A DNA stretch of 64,000 nt from contig CM057842.1 of NCBI GenBank assembly GCA_030068075.1, positions 44,974,659 to 45,038,658 on the forward strand. Reading direction: 5' to 3'. The notes beneath the pieces are model-generated. The model searched no databases and had not been told where the DNA came from. It saw only the letters and a list, made by a program, of their open reading frames with translations. This DNA comes from Paguma larvata. Lineage: Eukaryota > Chordata > Mammalia > Carnivora > Viverridae. This document shows positions 10,843 to 21,934 of this stretch, piece by piece. A program made the position numbers and the translations under genes. Numbering within the stretch: the first letter of the stretch is position 1; every line of letters begins with the position of its first letter.

Positions 10843-10980
10843 AAATTTTTTTAATGTTTATTTATTTTTAAGAGAGAGAGAGAGAGACAGAGTGTGAGTG
10901 GGGGAGGAGCAGAAAGAGAAGGAGACACAGAATCAGAAGCAGGCTCCAGGCTCTGAGCTGTCAGCACAGAGCCCAATGAG
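10843..10980 (-). mobile_element. Felid CAN SINE lacking its tRNA-like head
   Basis: 'aatgtttatttatttttaag', (GA)n and 'caggctccaggctctgagc' are present. The sequence leaves the SINE after 'cacagagcccaatgag', so the tRNA-derived half is missing. Confidence 0.85.
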
Positions 10981-10984
10981 GGGA

Positions 10985-11284
10985 ACCCAGTTCTCTTACT
11001 GATGAAACCAGGGGCTCCAAGGTGGCAAGAGCCAGTTCTTTGACCTCTCTGCTCCCCAGATTCTCTTCCTTGAGCACGGTGGTGCCCAAAGTGGGGTTCG
11101 TGATGGGAAAGAGCTTCAAGATTCTCTATGGCCAAGAGAAAAGGGAAGCTGAGTTAACTGATGAGTTTGGTCACGCAGACAGACACGCCTTACCATTCCA
11201 ACCCCAGAGCCCACACTTTCTTTGATTGCTTGCTCAAATAACAGATTATATCATCTCTAACATGCAATGACTGCATTATGTTTA
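10985..11284. other. Unassigned, no gene seen
   Basis: No repeat or coding signal recognised. Confidence 0.4.
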
Positions 11285-11674
11285 AACAGAAGTGTCTCCA
11301 AAGGACAAGTACACTATGATTTCATTCATATGTGGAATCTGAAAGACAAAACGATAGAACAAACAAAGCAGAAACAGATTCAGATACAGAGAACAAACTG
11401 TTGGTTACCAGAGGGTAGGGAGTTGGGAAGAGTGTTAAGATAGGTGAAGGGGATTAAGAGATACAAATTTCTAGTTGTAAAAATATATAAATCACTGGGA
11501 CGTAATGTGCAGCATGGGGAATATAGTCAATAATTTAGAAATAACTTTGTATGGTGATAGGTGGTAGCTAGACTTACCATGGGGATCATTTCATTGTGAA
11601 TAAAAATATCAAATCATTATGAGGCACACCCAAAACTAATAGGCTATTGTGTGTCAGTTACACTTCAATTAAAA
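11285..11674 (+). mobile_element. L1 3' end
   Basis: 'ttcattcatatgtggaatct', 'ggttaccagagggtaggg' and 'cagttacacttcaattaaaa' are the 3' end of an L1 in sense orientation. It is 5'-truncated. Confidence 0.8.
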
Positions 11675-11684
11675 CCATAAATTA

Positions 11685-11899
11685 GGGGTGCCTGGGTGGC
11701 TCAGTTGTTTAAGCATCTGACTTCGACTTAGGTCATGATCTCATGGTTTATGGGTTCGAGCCCCAGGTCGGGCTCTGTGCTAACAGCTCAGAGCCTGGAG
11801 CCTGCTTCTGATTCTGTGTCTGCCTCTCTCTCTGCCCTTCCCCTGCTTGCACTCTGTCTCTCTCTCTCTCTCTCAAAAATAAATAAACATTAAAAAAAC
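11685..11899 (+). mobile_element. Felid CAN SINE in the L1 tail
   Basis: 'ggggtgcctgggtggctcag' head and 'aaaataaataaacattaaa' tail. A perfect 10-bp target duplication, ccataaatta, lies at 11,675-11,684 and 11,900-11,909. Confidence 0.93.
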
Positions 11900-12084
11900 C
11901 CATAAATTAAAAAAGAGAATTTCTCCAAGGTTTACCTGCAAAGGAGGTGTCTGCTTTATGTCTGACCACAGTGATACAAAGCCTGCAAAAATTTATCTGC
12001 ACTTTGCTCTCCTTCCATGTTATCATCTTCCAGGAATGGATGGCCAACAGCAAAGAGAGCCATAACTTCTAACAGAAATACTCC

Positions 12085-12310
12085 TAAAACCCCCAGCTTT
12101 GGAGTCAGGTGAGACCTGAGTTCAAATCCCAGTCCTGCCAAATATTAGCTCTTGAACTTGAGCCAGGTACTTTAACTCCTCTGGGCCTCTTCTTTTAAGA
12201 TGAAAATAATCCTTAAATTCATGGATGTGTTGTGAGGGCTGACAGAGAAAGAGGAGGTGTGTACAGCCCTGTGCACAGTGCCCAGCACAGAGAATGCTGC
12301 ACACGAGAAG
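12085..12310 (+). repeat. MIR, long copy
   Basis: 'tggagtcaggtgagacctg', 'ttcaaatcccagtcctgcc', 'cctctgggcctcttc' and 'cacagtgcccagcacagag'. The 5' half is unusually well kept. Confidence 0.85.
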
Positions 12311-12330
12311 TAATGGGAGTGCCATAAACT

Positions 12331-12357
12331 TGTGTGTGTGTATGTGTGTGTGTGTGT
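12331..12357. repeat. (GT)n microsatellite, one interruption
   Basis: TG units with a single TA interruption. Confidence 0.9.
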
Positions 12358-12359
12358 TT

Positions 12360-13254
12360 CAATAAACGCTTTCTCTAAGCCTTCTGTCTCTCTGTCCCTC
12401 CTTAAATCACACCTTGTACAGCAATCTGCCTATTTTAAGCATCTCACCAGCTGGACATGAGGTCCCACGAGGAACAGTCAGAAGGAGCCTAGGATGCATA
12501 AGCCAGGAACTAAGTGGGACATAAACATTGTCTTCAGGAAGACCTGCCATGGGAAAGGTGTGTTTGATTAGCCCTGTTTCACCCCAGAGGATCAGGACCA
12601 TGTGTGACTATCACCAGAAGACAGACGAGGAACCGTGTTGCTATCAGAGAAGTCTGCAAAGGAAATGGATTGCCTCGAGGCTTCCTCAGCTGCCTGTTGT
12701 GGACGTGTTCAGCTGAGGCTTGAGGATCAGGTGTCAAAGATGCGGTCAAGGTGACCCCTGATGTCGGAAGTTGGACCAGCTGATTAGCATTCAGACGGAT
12801 ACAGGGGAGGTGGACAGAATCAGGACATGGTAGACAAGGCTAAAAGTCCCCGCAGCCTCGCAGCTACAACAACACTTCCTCTTTTATTTGTTTTATATGT
12901 TTGGGTTCCTGAAGACTGACAAGAAGATTTTGCTGCTGAAAACCAGAGCTGGTTTTTTTTTTTTTTTTTTTTTTTTTGGTTCTTTTTGAAGCCACTGTCC
13001 TGGACGACCTTTTGAGGTCTCTTTGAACATCGGAGCTCTAAGTCGATGATTCAGAATTGCCTGTGACCGTGACAAATAAATAGTTTGTCAGGACTCTTTT
13101 GGTCGAAAGTGTCAAAACTCCTCTCAATTTGGTTTAAAGCAAGCTGGGGATTCAGTGACTTGAGAAACTTGCAGGGTGGTTGAGGTAGTTCACAGAACTG
13201 ATAAAAAAAAATAACACAAAAAACCAAAAAAACAAAACAAAAAAACAGAAAAAC
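12360..13254. other. Unassigned, with a 25-T run and an A-rich stretch
   Basis: No gene seen. Twenty-five consecutive T at 12,953-12,977 look like the tail of a minus-strand insertion whose body I cannot identify. An A/C-rich tract lies at about 13,200-13,258. Confidence 0.5.
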
Positions 13255-13565
13255 ACACAGCTGTGGCAACCATGACCTCAGGAGCTAGACCCAGCAACTC
13301 AGTGCTGCTCAAACTCCCTCTCTGTTCATCTGACTCTCGAATCGCATTTCTAGTTTCTCTCTGTGTGTTGGCCTCTGGTTAACATAGTCACCAGCAGCCT
13401 CAACTGTGAGACAGAGAGAACTTCGTGCTCACAGCATCTGTGTATGGATCCCAGCCGGGCCATGATCATCACTGACCCTCTTTGAATCAACGACCCAGCC
13501 CATGATGGGGATGGAGCTATGATTGGACAGGCCTGGGATAAGCCCCATAACCACGGCAGGAATGA
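13255..13565. repeat. Unnamed interspersed repeat (recurrent family A)
   Basis: Contains 'tgattggacaggcctggg', resembling 'tgattggccaggcctgg' in the copy at 18,730. The general layout is also like 21,935 and 45,085. Family not named. Confidence 0.45.
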
Positions 13566-13701
13566 GCCTTACCAGACTAAAGAAGGCTCGCCTGGAAAAC
13601 AAAACACAGTAGTGAATTTCATCTTGGAAGACCTTAAGAAAACACAAGTAGGAAACTTCAGGAAAAATTGTTGGCTTCTCTCCGAGAAAGGAGTTCCCAT
13701 T

Positions 13702-13917
13702 TTAAAAAATGAGTTTATTTATTTTGAGAGAGAGAGAGAGACAAAATGCACGTGTGTATGGAGGGAGGAGCAGAGACAGAGGAGAGAGAGAATCCCAAGT
13801 AGGCTCCATACTGTCATCGCAGAGACCAATGTGAGGCTCGAACTCATGAACTGTGAGATCATGACCTGAGCTGAAATCAAGAGTCAGACACTTAAACAGC
13901 TGAACCACCGAGGCGCC
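13702..13917 (-). mobile_element. Felid CAN SINE
   Basis: 'gagtttatttattttgagag', (GA)n and an inverted head ending 'gaaccaccgaggcgcc'. Full length, diverged. Confidence 0.88.
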
Positions 13918-13944
13918 GAGGGTTCCAATTAGAAGACTTCCTAT

Positions 13945-14125
13945 TTGTTGAGTAAGGATTTGAGGTCAAACACATTACATGTGTTACCATTTTCAATTGT
14001 CATAACAGTGATTTGAACTGGATTTTTATTTTCATTTTCCAGATGAGACACTGAGGCTCAGTGTGTTCATTAACTTGTCCAAGACCACAGCTCAAAGTTA
14101 GAGAGCCGGGGTTTAGTTCAGGCCA
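13945..14125 (-). repeat. MIR fragment
   Basis: 'ccagatgagacactgaggc', 'acttgtccaagaccacag' and 'gccggggtttagttcagg' are the antisense MIR core. Confidence 0.78.
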
Positions 14126-14267
14126 TCCGTGTGGGCCTGCATTTTGAGCTCTCCTTCGCTCTGACAATGCAGAAGATGCACACGTTCCTAATGTGTTTGG
14201 ACATAAATGGAACGAGTTTCCTCAAACACAAATGCCAAGACCGGGACTCTCCATCTGGGCTGGTGAG

Positions 14268-14350
14268 AAAGAATACTGGACAGAGAGATGAGAGACTTGA
14301 ATTCAAGGCCCAGCTCTGCCTCCGCTACTGATTAGCTGTAGGTCAAAAGG
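14268..14350 (+). repeat. MIR 5' fragment
   Basis: 'ttgaattcaaggcccagctc' and 'gctactgattagctg' match the MIR 5' half. Confidence 0.6.
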
Positions 14351-14890
14351 AAGTCTTTCAAAAATGCAGACCTCGCTGTGTCATTCCGCTGTTTGGAATG
14401 CTTCTGTACCCTCGGGACAACGGCCACATGTCTCACTAAGCCAGCGAGTCCCAGCACGTCTGTCTGCCTTTCTCCGCAGCTGCTCTGTGTCCCCGTCCCC
14501 TCATGACTCTGACAGTCTCTTGCAGGTTTCAGGCTTTCTTGCAAACACAGACCCTTGTGTTCGGAGTATCTGTTCCCTTCCCCCATTCTGAGCCAGGGCC
14601 TACTTTTTTCCTTCTGGTTGCAGCTTTTATGCCGTCACCTTTTAGGTGAAGGCTACCCCTGATCACCAACCTATCACGCTGCTCTGGCAAACGCCCTCAA
14701 GTCACCCTCCTTTCTTCTCTCTCAATGAAAGTGAATGGTATTATTTTTGGTGGCCACCGGCCTACAAACTCCATGAGGGGCCGAGGCTCTTACTGCCTCC
14801 CTCATCTGTACCCGCGAACCTAGCATGAAGCTCGGCGTGCAGTGAGAGCCCAGGAAGCAGTTACTGAAGAGCTCAGTGAAAGTCTGAGCA
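14351..14890 (+). repeat. L2 LINE 3' region
   Basis: Old L2-like order: 'ttcttgcaaacacagaccc', 'ccccattctgagcc', 'tttaggtgaaggctacccc' and 'aaactccatgaggggccgag', then an 'acctagcatgaagctcgg'-type ending. The open frames across it are fossil or chance. Confidence 0.6.
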
Positions 14891-15480
14891 CCCACCTGGG
14901 CCTCCTCTTCCCCATCGTGAATGTCAGCTTGTGTACGTCAAATTTTCTGACTTTAAGAGCACCTGGGTAGAGAGGGAGGGAGCTAGTGTCAGTGGGTGGA
15001 ATTCGGTTAAATCTCAGAGGGTGTTGCGTTTTATTTGAAGCCTGTAAAAGAAAAGGCTAGCGGGGGCCATCTGGTCTGGTAACAGGTGGACTCGAAAATG
15101 AAGAGGAGAAGTTCACGGAAAAAGCAGCCCTGCCTGTAAAAAACTCACACTCCTTCTCAGAAGAAGGCTGTCACTTGGTTCCTCTCTCTGGCTCTGACAT
15201 ATGTTTCAATCCCTCGCTCCTAAATATGGTCGATACTCGGGCTTTGCTGCCATGTGAGAAGAGCCTCTGTGAGGACTGAAAACAGCTTCTCCAGGAGGAG
15301 AACAGCTTCTTCAGAAGGAAGAACTCAGTGCTGTCTTTTGGGCCCCAGAGTCTTCGCACGGTGTGTCATTGGCTCAGATCTGAGCACTGGAGGCTCAGAA
15401 CAAGATACTGACTCCAGATGTGCTGCAGACAGACAGGGTCTTCTGAGGCTTTGGTGGTAACAAAAAGCCTAGGTCTGCTG
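14891..15480. other. Unassigned, no gene seen
   Basis: Unique-looking. Two near-identical 'aacagcttct' motifs at about 15,282 and 15,301 form a small tandem repeat. Confidence 0.45.
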
Positions 15481-15489
15481 TATGTGAGC

Positions 15490-15740
15490 CTTTGTCTTGG
15501 CTTGCTTGCTGGACAGACTCTGGCGCCAAGCTGTTCTCGACTCCAACTCTGCCTCTTCCTAGCTATGTGATGTTGTGCAAGTTGCTCAACCTCTTTGGGC
15601 CTCAGTTACTGCATCCATAAAATGGAGATAGTAACACTATCTCCTTAGTATTGGAGTGAGGATTAAACGAGCTAAATTGTGTGGAGTCTTATGGCTCCTG
15701 GCCCATACCAAGCATCATATGAAGGTTTCTAGCATTACAT
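15490..15740 (+). repeat. MIR, long copy
   Basis: 'ccaactctgcctcttcctagc', 'gtgcaagttgctcaacctc', 'gggcctcagttactgcatcc' and 'aaaatggagatagtaacac'. One of the best-preserved MIRs here. Confidence 0.9.
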
Positions 15741-15784
15741 TTTCAAAAAACCTTCTCACTGCCTATTCTGGCATCAGGCAACTG

Positions 15785-16330
15785 GACTAGTATTTCTCAA
15801 AGAGTGGTCTGTGGGCCACCTGCAGCAGAATCACTTGCACCAGAGGTGACATTCAAAATATTTAACGGCAGAAAAGGCACTCCACTAATCAGAACTGATA
15901 GACTTTGTGATCAGAGAGACCCATACTGTGCCAGGCTTTAACCCTGTAGCCTCTGAACCATGGCAGATCTGGGAAAAGTCAGGGTTAACTAGAGTGGCAG
16001 GAGACACTCAGATGAGGTAAACAACCGTAGGGTTTTCTCCAGGGTATTCATTGCCGAAACTGGAATGTTCCCAGGCAAACCGAGGACAGTTGGTCACCTA
16101 CAGTCAGGAGCATCGTATGTTTACCAACTGGTTCGGAAATAATGTCAATATTTTAACAACCAGTGGGGCCATGCCAGTGCCTACTGGCTTGAAGGTCAGC
16201 CCTGCCTGGGACCTAATGTAAATAAAGATTCCTGGGTTCTACTCCGGATGGCTTGAATCAGAATCTCCAGAGCTAGGCAATCTGCACTTCGGACGTGCAC
16301 TCCAGGTGATTCTGATGCTTACTCAAATTT
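15785..16330 (+). mobile_element. MER20-like hAT MITE, apparently split
   Basis: The 5' part 'atttctcaaagagtggtctg...agcagaatcact' is at 15,790-15,840. The 3' part 'gaatcagaatctccagagc...gtgattctgatgcttactc' is at 16,215-16,328. About 370 bp between them is not MER20 and may be another old insertion. Confidence 0.6.
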
Positions 16331-16339
16331 GATTTGATT

Positions 16340-16440
16340 GATTATATCATCAGTTTCTGGAAGGCAAGGACTGTATGTGTCTTCTCTATGTCTAGGGCCA
16401 GCGTATAGCAGGTGCTCAGTAAATATTTGTTCAAAGAATG
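16340..16440 (+). repeat. L2 3' end
   Basis: 'ggaaggcaaggactgtatg', 'agcaggtgctcagtaaata' and 'tttgttcaaagaatg' are the typical L2 3' terminus. Confidence 0.75.
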
Positions 16441-16459
16441 GATACAAGACATAGTGTTG

Positions 16460-16715
16460 CAGGAGGCTTCGAGTATGATAATTAAAGGTATAGGCTTTGT
16501 GTCTGGATTGTACTCAAATCCTAGTTCTTTTATTTATAGTTGGGTGATCTTGATGAGTTAATTGATTCTCAGAGAGTCAGTTTCCTTATCCAGAATAGGA
16601 GACTGTAAGAATACTATTTTATATACACGTGTGTTAACTAAAATAGCACACATGAGGCAGCTTGCTGCAGCGCCTAGAACAGAGTAAATGCTCTGTAGAA
16701 AGTAGCTATCACCAC
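16460..16715 (+). repeat. MIR fragment
   Basis: 'ctcaaatcctagttc', 'gtcagtttccttatccagaa' and 'cgcctagaacagagtaaatg' follow the MIR order. Confidence 0.75.
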
Positions 16716-17370
16716 TCTGTGGTTGCTATTATTAATAATTCAATGATAATAATTGTTGGCCTATGTGCCAAGCACACTGATAGGCATTGGGGTTTCCGAG
16801 ATGAGTAAGAAATGCCTTGCACTTTAGAAACACATCTGAGAATAATGTTTGTATACTGTGCTAGACACTGTCTCTATTTATAATGTTACCGTCCCAAGTG
16901 GCTGGCCCAGGTGACAAAGCACCAGGCCAGGGATCAGGAAATGGGAGAGGTGACATTTAAGGATTGGGAATCCCTGGCAGAAGAATAATAGACACACTTT
17001 GATTAAAGATGCAGCCATGTGAAAGGTCACGCCTTATCAGGAAAGGGCCAGTAGTTCAAGGTGGCCAGAAGATAGATCTCACGGTGGAGGGAGAGGCGAG
17101 TGGCACATCGCAAAGTTCTGTGTATTTCTAGTTGGCAAATGAGACTCACAGAAATCACCAAGCCTCCCCTGGACTCTGAGCGCCACAGTTGTGGGAAAAT
17201 TAGAACAAGCCTAAAGTCCACGTTAGCCTCTGGCTGAGTGACTTGAAGTTCAGTGTTTCAAAATAAAGCGATAGATTTATTACATGGAAATATCTTTAAG
17301 ATATCTTTTTGAGCAAAGAAAGCAAGATACAAAACAGTATGATGGTATTTTTCCTATTAAAATAAAACTA
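16716..17370. other. Unassigned, no gene seen
   Basis: Starts with text like the beginning of family B ('gtgccaagcacactgatagg'). The remainder is unrecognised. Confidence 0.4.
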
Positions 17371-17600
17371 TGTCATTCAACTCCACACCACCGTTTACTA
17401 GCTGTGTGACCCGGTACAAGTTCCTTAACTTTGCTGTGTCTCGGTTTCCCAAGCTATAAAATGAGGCTAATGAAAGTCACTGCTCCGCTACATTATTGTG
17501 AGAATCAAAGAAATAATGATCCACATAAGCCATCGAGCCTAATTCGTAGCATGGATGAGGCACTCGATAATTCATAGCTATTATTACCTGTGCAGAGAAA
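17371..17600 (+). repeat. MIR, long copy
   Basis: 'ctagctgtgtgacccggtac', 'gtctcggtttcccaagc' and 'tataaaatgaggctaatg', then the AT-rich end. Confidence 0.85.
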
Positions 17601-17935
17601 AAAGGCTGGGTCCCTATACCTCACAATAGTAATAATAACTTCTGGATGATTGAATTATACATAATTATAGTTTACTTTCTTCATGCCTGTATTTTCTAAA
17701 TTGCCACAGTGAACATAAATTACTTACGTAAAAAGAAGGAAAATGAACCTTGATTATTTTCCTGCTCTTAGTAGTACCTGGCAGATAGTAAGTGCACAGT
17801 AAATATTTTTAGAATAACTTAATGTCCACTCGCAATTTAGTCAAATAAAAATATCTTTCTTTCTGTCTGTCTTTCTTTCCTTTCTGTGCTTTCTGTTATT
17901 TATTTTTATTTTTTTCCACTAAAAAAACTATTTAT
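17601..17935. other. AT-rich, unassigned
   Basis: No gene. A pyrimidine-rich (TTTC)/(TGTC) stretch lies at about 17,853-17,890. Confidence 0.4.
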
Positions 17936-18016
17936 TATTTTTTTAACAATTTATTGTCAAATTGGTTTCCACACCATACTCATTTAAAAAAAATCGAAAT
18001 CCAAGTTAGTTAACAT
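17936..18016 (-). mobile_element. L1 3' terminal fragment
   Basis: 'aatttattgtcaaattggtt' and 'atccaagttagttaacat' are the antisense felid L1 3' terminus. The adjacent SINE begins directly after it. Confidence 0.7.
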
Positions 18017-18216
18017 CTTTCTTTTTTTAATGTTTATTTATTTTTGAGAGAGAGAGCACAAGCAGGGGAGGGGCAGAGAGAGAGGGGGACAGAGGATCCC
18101 AAGCGGGCTCTGCACTGACCGCAGTGAGCCGTATGTGGGGCTCGAACTCATAAACCACAAGATCAAGACTCGAGCCGAAATCAGATGCTCAACCAAATGA
18201 GCCATCCAGGTGCCCG
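18017..18216 (-). mobile_element. Felid CAN SINE
   Basis: 'aatgtttatttatttttgag', (GA)n, 'gtggggctcgaactcata' and head 'gagccatccaggtgcccg'. Confidence 0.9.
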
Positions 18217-18389
18217 AAAATAGATTTCTTTAATTTCCCCAGGATTACCACACTTAAAGTTTTAAAAATGAATGGTTCTCTAAATCCTTTTGGTATTGTT
18301 TCATAAGTCACTAAGAACTGAAACTTCCAGTTAATAAGTCATTTTCCATTAAAGATTAAATTAAAAATAAGGCTTTACATTGATAACAG

Positions 18390-18660
18390 CTGCGTTAGTG
18401 AGGGAGGGGGGTGGGGCGTAGGCAAAATAGGGGAAGGAGATTAGGAAATACAAACTTCCAGTTGTAAGATAAATAAGTGACAGGTGTGAAAAGTAGAGTA
18501 TAGGAAATATAGTCAATAACATTGTAGTAATTTGTATGGTGACAGCTGATAAATACACTTCTCGTGAGTATTTTGTAATATATATAATTGTCAAATCACT
18601 AAGTCGTACACCTGAAACTAATATAACATTATGTGTCAACTGTATTTCAATTAAAAATGT
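18390..18660 (+). mobile_element. L1 3' end
   Basis: 'ggaaatatagtcaataacat', 'gtatggtgacagctgataaa' and 'tgtatttcaattaaaaatg'. Same L1 3' region as 11,285-11,674. Confidence 0.8.
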
Positions 18661-18729
18661 AAAAAGTGAGGACTCTTTCAGATACGTATGCTGCAGATAT
18701 CAGGTGAAACTTGTTTAAGCAAAAAAAGA

Positions 18730-19085
18730 AAAAGGTTTATTTTGGCTCTTATGAATATGCGTCTCTAGGTGTTTGGCTTTTTGAGGGGCCCGGAGGATTT
18801 CATTATGCTTCTTTTTTTATGTAATAAATGGGATGGTGGCTGGTGGCCCCAAGGTGGCGCTCTGAAAGACAGAGATCTTCTCCAATGGCTCTTGCAAAAA
18901 TGACAGGGGAGCCTCTGATTGGCCAGGCCTGGATCATGTGTCCACCCAAAAGATGGGGTTGGAGACAATGGACTGAGTGGTTTATCATGGAACGAGTTGG
19001 TGAGTGGAACCTGAAGGAAATACCACTGATCAGAGCAAAAAAATCACTATCCATGATCAACCAGGCCTCTTATTTCTAGAGAAAG
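18730..19085. repeat. Unnamed interspersed repeat (recurrent family A)
   Basis: 'ctctgattggccaggcctgg' and 'tcatgtgtccacccaaaag' resemble parts of the copies at 13,255, 21,935 and 45,085. Open frames on both strands (83-85 codons) are incidental. Confidence 0.45.
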
Positions 19086-19248
19086 TTTTATGAAGTAAGG
19101 TTTTTTAACTTCACTAGGAGAACAATGCTATGTAAATGCAAGAAATTATGATTTCGCTGACAAATCCAGACCACTATCCAGATTATAGTGTTCCTGGATT
19201 AGGAAGAGGAAAGGTAGGAAAAATAACTATTAAAATATTGCCTCATGT

Positions 19249-19457
19249 GGTGCCTGGGTGGCTCAGGAGGTTAAGCGTCCAACTCTTGGTTCTACTTCAG
19301 GTCATGATCTCATGGTTCATGAGTTTGAGACCAGCATCGGGCTCTGTGTTGACAGTGTGGAGCCTGCTTGGAATTCTCTCTCACACACTCTCTCTGCCTC
19401 TTCCCTGCTCCTTCTCTCTCTTTCTCAAAAATAAAATAAACTTAAAAATTTTTTTAA
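19249..19457 (+). mobile_element. Felid CAN SINE
   Basis: 'tggtgcctgggtggctcagg' head and 'aaaataaaataaacttaaa' tail. Adjacent 'ttgcctc'/'tggcctc' flanks hint at a target duplication. Confidence 0.9.
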
Positions 19458-19459
19458 AA

Positions 19460-19755
19460 ATGTGGCCTCCCGATTACACATTAAACTATTGTGTCTTACC
19501 AACAATTTAGCTTTTAGTTCTTATTCTGACATTCATGGGCATCTTTAGGCCTCAGTGAGCTCTTTGGTAAAATTAGAGTTGATTTCGATGCTTTATAGCT
19601 TTTTTTTTTGTTTGTTTGCTTGAAGATGCTATGATCCTGGACATCACTACACCAAAATAAATTCTGCCTGAATTTTAAAGTAACTCATTTGCACCAGCCC
19701 ATATTTCCCCAAATTAGATTGACCTTCAATGCGTAATTTCATGGAATGAATTCTT
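19460..19755. other. Unassigned, no gene seen
   Basis: AT-rich. No repeat recognised. Confidence 0.35.
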
Positions 19756-19868
19756 AAGAAGCAAAGAACATTGTTTATTGATTATTCGTTGTGCCAAACA
19801 CGGTCCTAAACACTGCATATATGTTTTCATTTGGCCTTCACAACAATTCTGAGAGGTAATACAGTAGG

Positions 19869-20584
19869 CAAAAGAAAGACCCCCCCCCAACTATGTCCAC
19901 ATCCCACTCTTTAGAACCTGCGAATATGTTGTTACATGGAAAAGAGGTATTAAGGCTGCAGATGGAATTAAGGTTGCTAGTCGGCTGGCATTGAAATGGG
20001 AGTTTACCCTGGGTTACCCCACTGAAGTTGCACGGGTCGTTATACATGAGAAAGGGAGACAGGGGAGACAAAGTCACAGAAAGTGATGTCATGACAGAAG
20101 CAGAGGTCGGGAAAATGCAATTGCAGGATGGCAAGGTGGGGCGTCTGGGTGGCTCAGTCAGATGAGAATCTGACTCTTGATTTCGGCTCAGGTCATGATC
20201 CCAGGATTGTGGGATTGAGCCCCATGTTGGGCTCCATGCTGAGCATTGAGCCTGCTTAAGATTCTCTCTCTAGCTCTCTCTCTCTCTCTGCCCCTCTGTC
20301 ACTCATGTGCACATGTTCTTTCTCAAATAAAAAAAAGTAAAATAAAATAAATAAGGAAAGGTGTCATGAACCAAGGAATGCGGGTGGCTTCTATAAGCAA
20401 GAAAATGGATTCTCCCTTAGAACCACCAGAAGGCACACAGCCCTGCATGCACCTCGATTTTATCCCTATGAGACTAGTTCTGGACTTCTGACCTCCACGA
20501 CTGTAAGGTAATAAATCTGTATTGTTTAAGCCACTAACCTTGTAGTAATTTGTTGCAGCAGCTACAGGAAACTAATGCAGATAG
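19869..20584 (+). mobile_element. MaLR-type solo LTR
   Basis: 'gcagatggaattaaggttgc', 'agcagaggtcgggaaaatgc', 'gaaccaaggaatgcgggtgg', 'tggacttctgacctccacg', 'gtaataaatctgtattgttt' and the end 'ggaaactaatgca' follow the order of an ERVL-MaLR LTR. 'taggc' on both sides fits a 5-bp target duplication. It is a very old non-coding solo LTR. Confidence 0.75.
20138..20355 (+). mobile_element. Felid CAN SINE in the MaLR LTR
   Basis: 'ggggcgtctgggtggctcag' head and 'aaataaaaaaaagtaaaata' tail. The LTR text continues on each side. Confidence 0.9.
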
Positions 20585-20903
20585 GCGATATGAAACTAAT
20601 ATATTGAGACGGACACGGTCAGAGGCAATTTTAGTGACTTGCCTAAAGTTACACAGCCACAAAAGGACTAAGTCAGAATTTGAGCTTGAGGGTATTTGAC
20701 TTTAGAACCCATGCTCTTAACCACTGCACTGTATTTTTTGAGTGTCAAGTGTATGATAGAATGTTAGACTGCATAGGCCACAAAGAAGCACAGGAACATA
20801 GTGCCTCGCTTCAAGGGACTTTATGAACCTGTAGAGAGTCAAACAACCCAACAGTATTAATAATTACCTTTTACTGGAATGACTCAGTGCCAGGCATCTC
20901 ATG

Positions 20904-20975
20904 TATATATATATATACATACATGATTTTGCAAAGATATATGTGCAAAGATCATATATATATGATCTTTGCACA
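20904..20975. repeat. (AT)n and a 34-nt perfect palindrome
   Basis: A (TA)n run at 20,904-20,919 is followed by a perfect inverted repeat at 20,942-20,975. Its arms are tgtgcaaagatc and gatctttgcaca around an alternating AT core. A partial direct copy ('tgcaaagatat') lies just upstream at 20,930. Confidence 0.95.
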
Positions 20976-21009
20976 ATCACTCTTATTGTGAAAAAGAAAG
21001 ATGTTATCA

Positions 21010-21432
21010 TCTTTTATGGGCTGAATTGCGACCCCCCTCCCACCCCTGGATTCACATGGTGAAGTCCAACCCCTAGTAACTCAGGATGTGACTGTGTTTG
21101 GAGACAGAACAATTCAAGAGGTGATTAAGATAAAATGAGGTCATATGAGTGGGCTGTAATCCAAAATGACTGATGTCCTTATAAGAAGAGGAGATTAAGA
21201 TCCAGGTAGATAAACACAGAGGGGAGACCATGTCACCCACAGAGAGAAGGTAGCTGACTACAAGCCAAGAAGAGAGGTCTCAGAAGAAACCAACCCTGCT
21301 GGCACATTGATCTTGAACTTCTAGCCTTCATTGATCTTGAACTTCTTCTAGGACACTGAGAAAATAAAATGGTGTTATTTAAGCTGCTCAATCTGTAACA
21401 TTTTGTTATAGCAGCCCTAGCAAACTAATGCA
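21010..21432 (+). mobile_element. MLT1A-type solo LTR (ERVL-MaLR)
   Basis: 'ttatgggctgaattgcgacc', 'ggtgaagtccaacccctag', 'atgtccttataagaagagg', 'agaaaccaaccctgctggc' and 'gcagccctagcaaactaatg' give nearly the full MLT1A layout. It contains a 24-bp internal tandem duplication at 21,305-21,352. Confidence 0.88.
21305..21352. repeat. 24-bp tandem duplication
   Basis: 'cattgatcttgaacttct' begins at 21,305 and again at 21,329, inside the LTR. Confidence 0.9.
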
Positions 21433-21934
21433 TCATTTATTAGTGATAGACTTACTCTTAGCCAAACTTCATGCATTGTAACTTGAAGAGTTTGCTTTGG
21501 GTTTGAGTGGCTAATTCTAAGCAAGGACAGAGGAATTTAGGGGTGATTTCTCTCCTCTAGTCAATCCTTGTCCAACCAGTTGAGTAAGCCTTGGGTCTCT
21601 ACACACTTGGAGCCTAGTAGGACCTCCCCAGAGCTTTCCTTTTCTTATCTCCATCACCCAGGCTCCCTGCGTCATTCAATGTCATGGCTCCCATGACTCC
21701 ACCCAGGGTCTAGCCCTATCTTTCATTTACTCCCTAGTGTGGCTTCTCTGTCTAGTACCCCTGAGGGATGAAGCCTGATTCTTCAGAGAAAAAGAATTTT
21801 GTACAATAGTCTGGTCTTTGAATTATCTAGAAACAAATCAGACTTTTCACAGCACAAAGTTGAACCTTCTGTTGGCGAATCTGAGACCTCCCATCACCTT
21901 CTCTGCCAGAGTCTCTATTCTTTAATTTGAATGT
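21433..21934. other. Unassigned, no gene seen
   Basis: Unique-looking. No repeat recognised. Confidence 0.4.

Larger units (their letters stand above)
19756..20735 (-). repeat. MIR split by an LTR that is itself split by a SINE
   Basis: The antisense MIR 3' half lies at 19,756-19,868 ('tttggccttcacaacaattc', 'gagaggtaatacagtagg'). It resumes at 20,585-20,735 ('cttgcctaaagttacacagcc', 'cttaaccactgcactgt'). The gap holds the LTR below. Confidence 0.7.
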
